Shown here piece after piece: positions 45,837-58,072 of a DNA stretch of 61,874 nucleotides (positions within the stretch are counted from its first letter, which is position 1; every line of letters begins with the position of its first letter). Both the position numbers and the translations under genes were made by a program. This DNA is from CAZEDU01 sp964511185 (GTDB lineage Bacteria > Myxococcota > Myxococcia > Myxococcales > Myxococcaceae). The stretch is taken from assembly GCA_964511185.1 (NCBI GenBank), contig CAZEDU010000011.1, forward strand, positions 1-61,874, read 5' to 3'. The notes beneath the pieces were generated by a model, which ran no database searches, was not told the DNA's origin, and was given only the letters and a program-made list of their open reading frames with translations.

Positions 45837-46804
45837 TCGAACTCGCCTCCCACTGTCGGCCCCTTGGCCTCCTCGAGCGCGCGCAGGAAGAGATCTTCCA
45901 GCGAGTGCTTGGCGGCCTGCAGGTGAATGAGCTTGCCCTTCGATTGGATGATGCGCGGCAGGAGCCGCTGCACCGACGCGTCGCTCGCCTTGATCAGCAG
46001 CCGCGAGCCGAGCACCTGGGTCGACTCGAGCGACTCCCCCCAGCCCTTGAGCTCGTCGAGCGTCACGCCCTCGACCGTCAGCTCGACCGAGGAGGCCTGG
46101 CTGGTGAGCAGCTCGCGCACGCTGCCTTCGCGCACGCGCCGCCCGGCGACCAGCACCGCCAGGTGATCGCAGAGCGCTTCCGCGTCAGGGATGATGTGCG
46201 TGCAGAAGAGAATGGTGGTGCCGCGCTCGCGTTCGGAGAGGATGAGGTCGCGCATCTGCCTGCGGCCGACCGGGTCGAGCCCCGAGGTGGGCTCGTCGAG
46301 GATGAGCAGCTTGGGTTGATTGACGAGCGCCTGCGCGAGCCCGATGCGCTGGATCATGCCCTTCGAGTAGCGGCGAATCGGCAGGTTCTCGGCGCGCGCC
46401 ATGCCCACGTCGCCGATGACCTTCTTCACCCGCTGGTCGAGCGCCTGACCGCTCAGCCCGCCCAGGCGGCCGGCGAGGCGCACGAACTCGCCGCCGGTGA
46501 GGTACTCGTACGGGGCCGGGTTCTCCGGAAGGAATCCCACCAGGCGGCGGGCGTGCGGATCCGACGGGGGCAACCCGAACAGCCGCGCTGTTCCGCTGCT
46601 CGGCTGCACCAGGTTCATCAAAATCTTGATGGTGGTCGACTTGCCGGCGCCGTTCGGGCCGAGCAGGCCGAACACCTGCCCGTTCTCGATGCGAAGGTCG
46701 AGCCCCTGCAGCGCCTTCACACGGCGGCTGAGGAAGAACCCCAAGCGGTAGGTCTTGGTCAGCGCCGTCGCCTCGATGGGCGCGGCCGTAGGTGTGTCGC
46801 TCAT
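45833..46804 (-). CDS. pilH: ABC transporter ATPase PilH
   Basis: The 323-residue ATPase has Walker A LLGPNGAGKSTTIK (49-57 core). Its signature motif variant is YSKGMIQRIGLAQAL, with Walker B LLILDEPTSGLDP and the switch His in FCTHIIPDAE. A C-terminal extension of about 90 residues follows, as in ABC-2 exporters. It overlaps pilI and pilG by four bases at either end. In M. xanthus the PilGHI transporter is needed for pilus formation. Confidence 0.93.
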   Translation of the reverse strand: MSDTPTAAPIEATALTKTYRLGFFLSRRVKALQGLDLRIENGQVFGLLGPNGAGKSTTIKILMNLVQPSSGTARLFGLPPSDPHARRLVGFLPENPAPYEYLTGGEFVRLAGRLGGLSGQALDQRVKKVIGDVGMARAENLPIRRYSKGMIQRIGLAQALVNQPKLLILDEPTSGLDPVGRRQMRDLILSERERGTTILFCTHIIPDAEALCDHLAVLVAGRRVREGSVRELLTSQASSVELTVEGVTLDELKGWGESLESTQVLGSRLLIKASDASVQRLLPRIIQSKGKLIHLQAAKHSLEDLFLRALEEAKGPTVGGEFE

Positions 46805-47661
46805 TCGAAGTCCCGGTGCAGATCGAGTCTCTTCTCGACGGCGCTGGAGCGGGCGCGGCCGTCTTCATCCAGGTAGATGTTGCCACCGAATGGATCTTCC
46901 GGCGGGCGATCGAGCAGCCCCACGCGAATCAGCTCGACGATGCTCGCGGGCCAGCGGCCCTCGCGGTCCTTGAAGGTCTGGGCGGCCATGTCCACGCGCT
47001 TGAGCTCGCGCTCGAGCTGAAGCTCGGCCACGCGCCGCTCGAAGGTCTCCTTCGTGTTCGGATCGGTCGCCCCTTCGGCGAGCGACTGCGCGAGCATCAA
47101 CCCCGTGTCGAACGCACCGGCCTGCGCGTAGAGGCGGGTGGCGAGCGCCGAGAGGTAGCGCGGGGTCCCCGGCATCTCCGCGGTGGAGGAGAGCACCTCC
47201 GCCGCCTTCACGTACTCGCGATGAAACTCGGCCAGGTTGTACGCGTAGAGAATGCTGACGTAGGCGTAGTCGGGGAAGCGCAGCCGGCCGAGCTGCAAGA
47301 GCTCGGTCGATTCCTGGGTGTTGGCGTAGACGCCGCGCGGAAACTCCAGCGGCAACGCGGCGCCGGCGAAGACGTAGATCGGCCGGAAGTGCGGGTCGAG
47401 CCCGGCGACCAGAATCGCGTAGTCGTAGATGTCTCGGTACTCTTCCGCCGTCTGGGCGCGGGTGACGGCTTGAAGCGTCTGCACCCAGAAGTAATCGGCG
47501 ATCAGCTCGCGGTGGCCCGCGCCCAGAAACCCCAGCAGCTCCTTGCGCGGCAACATCGGAGGAAGGTGGCTCTGGCTGATGGCCCGCGGCGGCTTGGCGA
47601 ACAAGCCGACGGCGAGCGCTGCCACGACGAGAGCGATGAAGCCTTTGGCCGAGCTCGACAT
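46801..47661 (-). CDS. pilG: PilG, accessory protein of the PilGHI transporter
   Basis: The 286-residue protein has an N-terminal membrane or signal segment (about 6-24). A helical periplasmic body follows, beginning LGAGHRELIADYFWVQTLQA and containing TPR-like helices such as LSALATRLYAQAGAFDTG. It ends with a C-terminal peptide, RPPEDPFGGNIYLDEDG. It lies between pilA and pilH as in M. xanthus, and its identity rests mainly on that position. ATG 47661 places the charged start directly before the hydrophobic stretch. It is preceded by the strong pilA terminator. Confidence 0.84.
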   Translation of the reverse strand: MSSSAKGFIALVVAALAVGLFAKPPRAISQSHLPPMLPRKELLGFLGAGHRELIADYFWVQTLQAVTRAQTAEEYRDIYDYAILVAGLDPHFRPIYVFAGAALPLEFPRGVYANTQESTELLQLGRLRFPDYAYVSILYAYNLAEFHREYVKAAEVLSSTAEMPGTPRYLSALATRLYAQAGAFDTGLMLAQSLAEGATDPNTKETFERRVAELQLERELKRVDMAAQTFKDREGRWPASIVELIRVGLLDRPPEDPFGGNIYLDEDGRARSSAVEKRLDLHRDFE

Positions 47662-47697
47662 GGACCCAATGTTGATAGCCCAGAGCGCCCAAATGGC

Positions 47698-47739
47698 AAA
47701 AAACAACCGGGGCGGCCCAGGATTTCTCCTGGCCGCCCC
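47698..47739 (-). terminator. Strong intrinsic terminator after pilA
   Basis: On the minus strand a GC-rich stem (GGGGCGGCC...GGCCGCCCC, with AGGA/TCCT continuing it) closes a short loop. A run of six Ts (47698-47703) follows a few bases downstream. It ends pilA transcription and would limit read-through into pilGHI. Confidence 0.85.
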
Positions 47740-47770
47740 AGCGTCCCCCTATTCGACGGAGCCTGGCGAC

Positions 47771-48373
47771 TTAGTCGCAGCTCACGTCGTTGTACGCGTT
47801 GAACGGCAGACCCGAGACCGCGTTGGTGTCGGTGTTGCCGCAGGCCGGCGTGGTGCTCACGCTCTCGGAGCTGATGAACCAGCTGTCGAGACCGGCCGAC
47901 TCGCTGTCGACGTTGCCGCCGGCGATGATCATGAAGTGCTCGGTCGTGCCCGAGGTGTACGGGGTGCCGGCCGCGCCGCTGTTCGGGTCAGCCGAACCCG
48001 CCGCGTAGCCCGAGGGCTCGGCGGAGCCAGCGTGCTTGTAGACGTCGACGCCGACGCCCGAGTAGGTGCCCGACGCGATGGTCGCGTTGCCGCGATCCTC
48101 GAGGGTGCCCGCGTTCAGGCGGTAGTAGTAGCGGTTGCCGCGCTCCGGAGAGAAGCCGACCTCGCCGATGTCGCTCGAGTAGCGGTCCTTCTCTTGGAAG
48201 TACGACTTCTCGGCGGTGAAGGCAGACTTGAGGTTCGCCTTCGCCTCCGACTGCTTCGAGCGAGCCTGGAACTTGATGAAGTTCGGGATCGCGATGGCCG
48301 CGAGGATTCCGATGATCGCGACCACGATCATCAGCTCAATGAGGGTAAAGCCCTTGCGAAGACGCTTCAGCAT
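47771..48373 (-). CDS. pilA: Type IVa major pilin PilA
   Basis: The 200-residue prepilin has an 8-residue basic leader, MLKRLRKG, cut before FTLIELMIVVAIIGILAAIA. The mature protein has the required Glu5 and hydrophobic stalk. The segment IPNFIKFQARSKQSEAK matches myxobacterial pilins. The globular part is rich in Ser, Thr, Gly and Tyr, and a late pair of cysteines (CGN...VSCD) may form the D-region disulphide. The start ATG 48373 has AAGGAG upstream. A sigma-54 promoter candidate and a terminator bracket it as a single gene. Its Ser/Thr-rich loops are possible O-glycosylation sites. Confidence 0.97.
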   Translation of the reverse strand: MLKRLRKGFTLIELMIVVAIIGILAAIAIPNFIKFQARSKQSEAKANLKSAFTAEKSYFQEKDRYSSDIGEVGFSPERGNRYYYRLNAGTLEDRGNATIASGTYSGVGVDVYKHAGSAEPSGYAAGSADPNSGAAGTPYTSGTTEHFMIIAGGNVDSESAGLDSWFISSESVSTTPACGNTDTNAVSGLPFNAYNDVSCD

Positions 48374-48425
48374 TCTCTCTCCTTCGGATAGTCCAACAGC
48401 GAGGTGTGGATGCGTCGGCTGGGTT

Positions 48426-48441
48426 TGCAAGCGGGAGTCCA
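48426..48441 (-). promoter_or_regulatory. Sigma-54 promoter of pilA
   Basis: On the minus strand TGGACTCCCGCTTGCA has GG and GC separated by exactly ten bases, the sigma-54 -24/-12 rule, with TTGC intact. It lies about 55 bases before the pilA ATG. PilR, a sigma-54 activator with an intact GAFTGA loop, is encoded just upstream. Confidence 0.68.
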
Positions 48442-48504
48442 CCGCAGCGACTGGCGCATTATGCCGGAACCACTCGCGCCAACAATTTCCATTTCGCGCT
48501 GCGC

Positions 48505-48534
48505 GACAAAATTTGTCACTGGCGCTGTCGCAAA
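48505..48534 (-). promoter_or_regulatory. Candidate PilR binding sites upstream of pilA
   Basis: A palindrome GACAAAATTTGTC (48505-48517) and a nearby CTGTCGCAAATTGC contain repeated TGTC/GACA half-sites, the core described for PilR sites in Pseudomonas. They lie about 70-100 bases upstream of the sigma-54 element, the usual distance for an enhancer site. Confidence 0.5.
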
Positions 48535-48606
48535 TTGCTCCCACACGTTGCGGTGGAAGCGGGTGGCCGCTGCCCCAAGGTGTGATTTGCGCGTACTCTT
48601 CGCCGC

Positions 48607-50653
48607 GTGAGCGGCGTGAGCCCAGCGAAGCTCCGGGTCCTCCTCCTCGTGGTCACCGCGGCGGTGTTCGCCCCGAGCTTGGGCGGCGGCTTCGTGTGGG
48701 ACGACGTTCTGCTCATTCGGGACAACGCGCACATCGGCGATGCGGGCCGCGCGCTCACCGAGGACTTCTGGGACACCTCGGAGATCAACGTTCGCCAGAG
48801 CGGCTACTTCCGCCCGGTGGTGCGCCTGGCGTTCTGGCTCGAGTGGAGGCTGTTCGGGCCGACGCCGTGGGCGTTCCACCTGGTCAACCTCCTGCTGCAC
48901 CTGGTGTGTGTCTGGCTCGCGCTGCGGTGGAGTGAAGACCGCCTCGGCGGCTCGAGCCCGCTGCCGGCGCTGCTGGGCGTCCTGCCGTTCGCGCTGCACC
49001 CCAGCCGGGTCGAGGCCGTGGCGTGGATCTCCGGGGCCACCGACCTGTGGATGGCGCTGCTCGTCTTGCTGGGCCATGCCGTGTGGCGTCGAGGCGCGTC
49101 GACGCGGTCGGCGCTGGGCGCGGGCGCGCTCTTCGGGCTGGCGGCGCTGGCGAAGGAGTCGGCCATCTTGGTGCCGGCGCTGCTCGCGCTGGAGCTGTGG
49201 GCGGGCGTGCCGCCGCTTCGTCGCGCGCGGCCGGTGAGGGACGCGGTCGTCACCAGCGCGCTCCTCGTCGGGGTGATGCTGACGCGCTTCGCGTGGGTGC
49301 CGCCGCCGCCGCGCGCGGTGCTCGAGCACGGCGTCCTCGACGTGGCGCTGCGCGTGCTCACCACGGTGGGGCTGTACGTTCGCCAGCTCGTCTGGCCGTG
49401 GCCTTCCACCGTGATGCCCGGTCTCATCCCCGGCGACGGCGCGGGAGCCCTTCACTACCCGCCCGCGCTCGTCCTGGTCGGCGCGCTGAGCACCGCCCTG
49501 GTGGTGGGGCTGGCGGTCCTCGCGTTTCGACGGCGACGTGGGCCGGCCGCTCCGCTTCTGGCGGACGTCGGCTGGGCGGTGGTGCCGCTGTTGCCCGTGC
49601 TGAACCTGGTGCCGCTCCAGTACGCCTCGCTCACCGCGGATCGCTTCCTCTATCTCCCCCTGCTCGGGGTGGGCGCCGCGCTCGCCCGTGGCCTGCGCTT
49701 CACCGCGGCTGGGTCCCCCGCCGCGAAGAGGTGGGGGCTGGCCGGGGTGGCGGCCCTCTCCCTCGCTTGGTGCGCGACGAGCGCAAGCCACGTGGGCCAC
49801 TTCTGGAGCGACCGCGAGCTGTGGCGCCACGAGCACGCGGTCCACCCGGACAGCCGCTACGTCAACGAGATGCTGGTGACCACGCTGTGGCAGGAAGGCG
49901 AGCTCGACGAAGCGCTGCGGCTGACGCGCGAGCAGCTCGACCTGGCCAAAAACGACGACCAGCGGCTCGAGTCGATGGCGCGCTACGCCTCGCTGCGCGT
50001 CGACACGCTGCCCGACGCGGCGCAGGCGGAGCTGGCCGAGCTGCGGGACTTCTTCGACGCGATCGCCGCGGGTCACCCGCGCGCGCACCTCACCGTCGAC
50101 GGCGCGCGCCTCGAGGCCGCCGTTCGTCCCGAGGCCCGCGCGCGGCTCGAGCGGCGAAGGAGCTTCGGGGTGCAGCGCGCCGTGCTGCACTCGCGCACCG
50201 GGCAGCTGCCCCACGCGGAGGCGCTGTTCGAAGCGCGGCTCGAGCAGTTCCCCGATCGCGCCTCGAGCTGGGCCAACCTCGCGCGCTGCCGGGCGCTGCA
50301 GGGCCGCTTCCAGCAGGCCACCGCGCTGCTCGACGAGGCGCTGGCGCGCTTTCCAAGCGACCCAGGCCTGACCGCGACGAAGCGGCAAGTCGAGAAGGCC
50401 GCCGCGCATTCGCTCGACGAGCCCTTGGGGCGCGCGCGCGTGGCTCGCGCTGGGCGCTCCGGGCCAGGCACGTCGCGCGCTCGCCGCGCTGCCTGAAGAC
50501 ACGAGCGCGGCCGCGCACCAGCGAATCGAGATCGAGCTCGTCGATCAGCAGCCCGAGATGGCCGCGCAGCTCTTACGGCGCGCGAGAGAGACGTGGCCGG
50601 AGCGCGCGGAGGAGTGGCGGGCGTGGGATGCCCGGCTCGCCGCCCAACGGTGA
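48607..50653 (+). CDS. TMTC-like GT-C membrane protein with TPR tail, apparent late frameshift
   Basis: The membrane part (residues 1 to about 390) has the first-loop acidic pair FVWDDVLLIRDN (Asp32/33), YFRPVVRLAFWLEWRLFG and FHLVNLLLHLVCVWLAL. It also has LLPVLNLVPLQYASLTADRFLYLPLLG. It is a paralogue of the protein at 43310, and helical repeats follow. The annotated frame drifts into arginine-rich noise after base 50430 and stops at 50496. In the next frame the sequence continues as clear protein (ARAWLALGAPGQARRAL, then IEIELVDQQPEMAAQLLRRA) to a stop at 50651-50653. One extra base in GGGG or a change in the adjacent (CG)5 tract explains it. The intact product would be about 681 residues. 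It lies divergently between pilA and pilR. Confidence 0.74.
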
Positions 50654-50669
50654 GACGACGCGCTTCACG

Positions 50670-52039
<1,370 letters not shown>

Positions 52040-52043
<4 letters not shown>

Positions 52044-53683
52044 GCTGGCTCTCCGACGTCGACTGCCGGGAGCAGCACCCGGAACTCGGTGCCCTGCTCG
52101 GGGGACGACGACACCTGAATCTTCCCTCCATGCGCGCTGACAATCGAGTGCGCAGTGGACAGCCCCAACCCGGTGCCGCTCACCCGGGTGGTGTAGAAGG
52201 GGTCGAAGATGCGGGCCAGGTCGCCGGAGGGAATGCTGCCCGCCGAGTCCCACACCCGAACGCGCGGCGTCCCCTCGTGTGCGTCGACGGTCACCACCAC
52301 CTTGCCGCCCGGCCCCACCGCCGCGAAGGCGTTGCGCAAGAGGTTGAGCAGCACCTGCCGAATCTGCCCCGCGTCGCAGTGGGCCTCGACGTCGGAGAGC
52401 CGCTCCTCGAGCTGGACGTCGCGCGCGAGCGGGTCGGCCTTCATCATCGTGACCGTGTCGTGCGTGAGCTGCGAGAGGCTCTGGCGGCGAAGGTTCGGCG
52501 GCGGCGGGCGCGCGAAGCGCAGGAAGTCTTCGACCAGCCCCGAGAGGCGGTCCGACTCGCGGATGAGGATGTGGGCCAGCTTGGCCGAGGCCGCGTCCTG
52601 CGGCGCGTCGGCCGCCAGCATCTGGGCCGAGCCGCGCATCGAGGCGAGCGGGTTGCGGATCTCGTGCGCGAGCTGCGCCGCCAGCTTGCCGAGCGACGCC
52701 AGGTGGTCGGAGCGCTTGAGCTCGTCCTCGACGCGGCGCAGGTCGGTGAGGTCTTGAAAGACGACGAGCAGCGAGCCGGTGCGGCCCTCGAGCCGGGTGA
52801 CGGCGAGCCCCAGGATGCGGCGGCCACCGCGGGTCTCCACGGCGATCTCTCCCCGCCGGGTGCCTGGCTTGACCGCCAGCACGTTGGGGATCACTTCTTC
52901 AATGTGCCTGGGCCGGGGCTGCCCGGGCTCGATGCCGAGGAAGCTGCGGCCCGCGGGGTTGATGAAGGTGATCAGCCCGTCCGCGTCGCAGGTGATGAGC
53001 CCCGACGGCATCGAGCTGACGATCTGGTTCTGCAGCCCGACGATCTCCTTCAGGTCGGCTTCGCGGGCCGACAGCTGCCCGCCCGCGGCGGACACCTGGC
53101 GCGACATGTAGCTGGCGAGCGCGGCCACCAGGAACTGCGCGAGCGCGTTGCTCAAGACCACGACCACCAGCCGGTCGAGCGGCACCGAGATCGCCTCGGG
53201 GTTCTGCAACAGCCCGAAGTGCGTGCTGAGCGAGAGCGCGCCGAAGCTGCCCGCCGAGGCGAGCGCCGCGACCATCGCCCCCCTTTGCCCGACGAGGATG
53301 GAGCCGGCGACGACCGCGAGCGAGTAGGTGAACGCGAAGGGCGACTCGACGCCGCCCGTGAAGTGCACGATGGCCGAGCTGATCGCCACATCGCCCAGCA
53401 CCTGCACGTAGGCCGCCCGCGTGCCCGCCCAGCCGAGCCGCAAGGTCACGCCGTAGACGAGCGTGAGCAGGTACACGCAGACGATGACCGCGAAGAGCAG
53501 CGTGTCGGCGCGCGAAGGCTCCGAGAGCGGCCCCGACAGCAGGCGCACCAGGCTGGTGACCAGGAGCAGCGTGGTGGCGACCAGCCGAAACAGCGTCAGC
53601 CACACCAGCTTGACCTTGAGCGAAGGCAGCTGCTGCGGCGCTCGAAGGTCGGGCCCGGGCCGCGCCGGCGGCTCCGGGTTCAA
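52040..53683 (-). CDS. pilS: Sensor histidine kinase PilS
   Basis: The 547-residue kinase has six hydrophobic segments in residues 25-195. A PAS domain (about 215-320, with SSMPSGLITCDADGLITF) and a HisKA domain with AAQLAHEIRNPLASMRG (His340) follow. The HATPase domain has NLLRNAFAA and GTGLGLSTAHSI. The multi-spanning sensor domain matches PilS, which senses inner-membrane pilin. No ATG fits; TTG 53683 with GAGG eight bases upstream is the best start, 19 bases after the pilC stop. Confidence 0.92.
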
Positions 53684-53702
53684 CGGGACAGCCTCGAGCG
53701 CG

Positions 53703-54968
53703 CTACTTGATGGCGCCTGCAATCGAGAAGATCGGCAGGTACATCGCGATGAGGAAGCCGCCGACCACACCGCCCAGGAACACCATGAGCAGCGGCTCGA
53801 TCATCGACGTGAGCGAGGCGACGGCGGTGTCGACTTCGTCGTCGTAGAAGTCGGCGATCTTGTTGAGCATCGCGTCCATCGCGCCGGTGGCCTCGCCGAC
53901 GCCGATCATCTGCACCACCATCGAGGGGAACACCTTGGTCTCGAGCAGCGGCCCGGCGATGTTCTTACCTTCGGCGATCTTCGAGCGGACGTAGTAGATG
54001 CCCTCTTCGATGATGCGGTTGCCGGCGGTCTTCGCGGTGACGTCGAGCGCGTCGAGGATCGGCACGCCCGAGCTGATCATCGTGCCCAGCGTTCGGGTGA
54101 AGCGCGCCACCGCGACCTTGCGAATCACGTCGCCCACCAGCGGCGCCTTGAGCGAGATCTTGTCGATGAGCCGGCGGCCCTTCGGGTTCCTGTAGACGGT
54201 GACGAAGGTCACCACCACCGCCGCGATGCTGCCGAACATGTGCAGCACGTATTTCTGCAACCACTCGGACATGTCGATGACGAACTGCGTGGGCGCCGGC
54301 ATCTCGCCGCCGAAGTCGGTGAACATCTTGGCGAACACCGGGGTGACCTTGAGGAGCAGGAGCGCGGTCACGCCGATGGCGACCACGATGACGATGGCCG
54401 GGTAGGTCATCGCGCCCTTGACCTTTCGCTTCAGCTTCTCGGCCTTCTCCCGGTACGCCGCCAGGCGGTTCAAGATGGTGTCCAAGATACCGCCGACTTC
54501 ACCGGCGGCGCACAGCTGCACATAGAGCTCGTCGAACACCTTCGGGTGGTCCTTCAGCGCGTCGGCGAACGTGGAGCCCGACTCGACCTTCGCCTTGATG
54601 GCGAAGAGCACGGTGCGGAACGAGGGGTTGTCCATCTGCCCGCCCAAGATCTCCAAGCACTGCACCAGCGGGAGACCGGCGTCGATCATCGTCGCGAACT
54701 GGCGCGTGAACACGAGCAGGTCCTTGCCCGTGACGCCGCCCACGCCGGGGATGGAGATGCGAATCTCCATCGGCTTCTTCTTGACCTTGACCGGCGTGAG
54801 GCCGAGCGACTTGAGGCGGTTCTCCACCGCATCGGCGTCGTTCGCCTCCATCTCGCCTTTGCGAAGCTCGCCGCTCTTGCCCCTCGCTTCCCAAAGGAAG
54901 ATGAGCGTCGTCTTCTTCGCCGGCTTCGCTGCCTTCTGCTGAACGGTCGTGGTGGCTGTCACTGCCAT
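53703..54968 (-). CDS. pilC: Pilus inner-membrane platform protein PilC
   Basis: The 421-residue GspF-family protein has two repeated cytoplasmic helical domains, each followed by membrane segments. The first includes LLVFTRQFATMIDAGLPLVQ and the second VARFTRTLGTMISSGVPIL, both typical. It ends with the membrane stretch MIEPLLMVFLGGVVGGFLIA. PilC is the rotor platform turned by PilB and PilT. The first 20 residues are Ala/Thr/Lys-rich and dispensable-looking. Confidence 0.96.
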   Translation of the reverse strand: MAVTATTTVQQKAAKPAKKTTLIFLWEARGKSGELRKGEMEANDADAVENRLKSLGLTPVKVKKKPMEIRISIPGVGGVTGKDLLVFTRQFATMIDAGLPLVQCLEILGGQMDNPSFRTVLFAIKAKVESGSTFADALKDHPKVFDELYVQLCAAGEVGGILDTILNRLAAYREKAEKLKRKVKGAMTYPAIVIVVAIGVTALLLLKVTPVFAKMFTDFGGEMPAPTQFVIDMSEWLQKYVLHMFGSIAAVVVTFVTVYRNPKGRRLIDKISLKAPLVGDVIRKVAVARFTRTLGTMISSGVPILDALDVTAKTAGNRIIEEGIYYVRSKIAEGKNIAGPLLETKVFPSMVVQMIGVGEATGAMDAMLNKIADFYDDEVDTAVASLTSMIEPLLMVFLGGVVGGFLIAMYLPIFSIAGAIK

Positions 54969-55016
54969 GAGGACGAAGCCTCCCCCTTAAGAGACGTGAC
55001 CCGCTGACGCGCTGGA

Positions 55017-55061
55017 ATTGTACCCGGAATGCGAAGCTCGCCCAGTCGACGTCAGGCGAGC
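55017..55061 (-). promoter_or_regulatory. Hairpin and possible promoter between pilT and pilC
   Basis: On the minus strand GCTCGCC and GGCGAGC form a 7-bp stem with a 12-nt loop (55036-55061). About 14 bases later comes TACAAT, a good -10 hexamer (55017-55022), but without a clear -35. It may separate pilBT from pilCSR expression. Confidence 0.3.
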
Positions 55062-55076
55062 GCTACCCAGCTTTGA

Positions 55077-56189
55077 CTACCGCGGCCCACCCGGCCCCGC
55101 CGGACGCCCACCCGCTGGCACCCCGCCGCCGCTGGCGAGGATGTTCTTCAGCTCCTCCGGATCGGACGAGCGGCCGAAGGCCTCGTCCTGGCTGATCACC
55201 CTGCGCAGCAGCAGCCCGGCGAGCGCCTGGTTGAAGGTCTGCATGCCGTACTTCGCCTGTCCCACCTGCATCGACGAGTAGATCTGGTGGACCTTGTCCT
55301 CGCGGATGAGGTTTCGAATCGCGGGGTTCGGCACCATCACCTCGAGCGCGAGCACGCGGCCCGGGCCGCCCGCCTTGGCGATGAGCGCCTGCGACATCAC
55401 GCCCTCGAGCACGAACGACAGCTGCGCGCGCACCTGCGGCTGCTGGTAGGGCGGGAACACGTCGAGGACGCGGTTGATGGTCTGCACGCAGCTGTTGGTG
55501 TGCAGGGTGGCGAAGGCGATGTGGCCGGTCTCGGCGATGACGAGCGCCGCCTCGATGGTCTCCAGGTCACGCAGCTCGCCGACGAGCACCACGTCGGGAT
55601 CCTGGCGGAGGATGTACTTGAGCGCCGTCTTGAAAGACCGCGTGTCGGCGCCGACCTCGCGCTGGTTCACCAGGCAGTTCTTGTGCGGGTGCAGGTATTC
55701 GATCGGATCTTCGATCGTCATGATGTGCTCATGGCGCTCGGAGTTGATCTTGTCGATGATCGACGCCAGCGTGGTCGACTTGCCCGAGCCGGTGGGGCCG
55801 GTGACCAGCACCAGCCCGCGCGGCTTCTTCGCCAGCTCGGCCACCACCGGCGGCAGGCCGAGCTCCTGGAAGCTCAAGATCTTGAACGGAATGGTTCGAA
55901 ACGCGCCGGCCACCGCGCCGCGCTGCATGAAGATGTTGGCGCGGAAGCGCGAGAGCCCCTTCACGCCGAAGGAGAGATCGAGCTCGTTCTCTTCCTCGAA
56001 CTTGTGCTTCTGCGAGTCGGTCAGGATCGAGTAGCAGAGCGTCTTGGTCTCCACCGGGGTGAGGGCCGGCGTCTTGAGCGGCACCAGCTCACCGTCGATG
56101 CGCAGCTGTGGCGGCGACGCGGTGGTGATGTGCAGGTCGCTGGCGCCCTTGTCGACCATCGCCTTGAGCAGCTGGTGCAAGCTGGCCAC
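55077..56189 (-). CDS. pilT: Pilus retraction ATPase PilT
   Basis: The 370-residue hexameric ATPase has Walker A GPTGSGKS (131-138), the Asp box TIEDPIEYLH, Walker B DVVLVGELRD and the PilT-specific motif PAIRNLIRE near residue 295. A Pro/Gly-rich tail of about 15 residues follows. The GTG at 56189 gives the standard N-terminus ASLHQLLKAMVDKGASDLH and has GAGAGGGG upstream. It drives pilus retraction, the force of social motility. Confidence 0.96.
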   Translation of the reverse strand: MASLHQLLKAMVDKGASDLHITTASPPQLRIDGELVPLKTPALTPVETKTLCYSILTDSQKHKFEEENELDLSFGVKGLSRFRANIFMQRGAVAGAFRTIPFKILSFQELGLPPVVAELAKKPRGLVLVTGPTGSGKSTTLASIIDKINSERHEHIMTIEDPIEYLHPHKNCLVNQREVGADTRSFKTALKYILRQDPDVVLVGELRDLETIEAALVIAETGHIAFATLHTNSCVQTINRVLDVFPPYQQPQVRAQLSFVLEGVMSQALIAKAGGPGRVLALEVMVPNPAIRNLIREDKVHQIYSSMQVGQAKYGMQTFNQALAGLLLRRVISQDEAFGRSSDPEELKNILASGGGVPAGGRPAGPGGPR

Positions 56190-56205
56190 TGGAAGTTCCC
56201 CTCTC

Positions 56206-57906
<1,701 letters not shown>

Positions 57907-57948
57907 GGGCGCTGTGCCTCGTCAAATGCGGGGAATGAAACCGCTCGA

Positions 57949-57979
57949 ATCTTAAGCGGCGGGCCAAAAAGACTGTCAA
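57949..57979 (-). promoter_or_regulatory. Candidate sigma-70 promoter of pilB
   Basis: On the minus strand a perfect TTGACA (57974-57979) is followed after 19 bases by TAAGAT (57949-57954). It lies 43 bases before the pilB ATG, in a 166-base intergenic region. Confidence 0.5.
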
Positions 57980-58072
57980 GGAATCGGGCCCCGCCGCAGG
58001 GCGATTCACGGTGCGCTCCGCTGAGCGCGATCGTGCGCGCGCGAGCGTCGCTGTCCCACTTGCGCCCACGCG

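Noticed and set aside
48367..50502. A 711-residue minus-strand frame opposite the TMTC-like gene
   Set aside because: Composition is Arg/His/Gln-rich as expected for a shadow frame in GC-rich DNA, and it covers the pilA control region.
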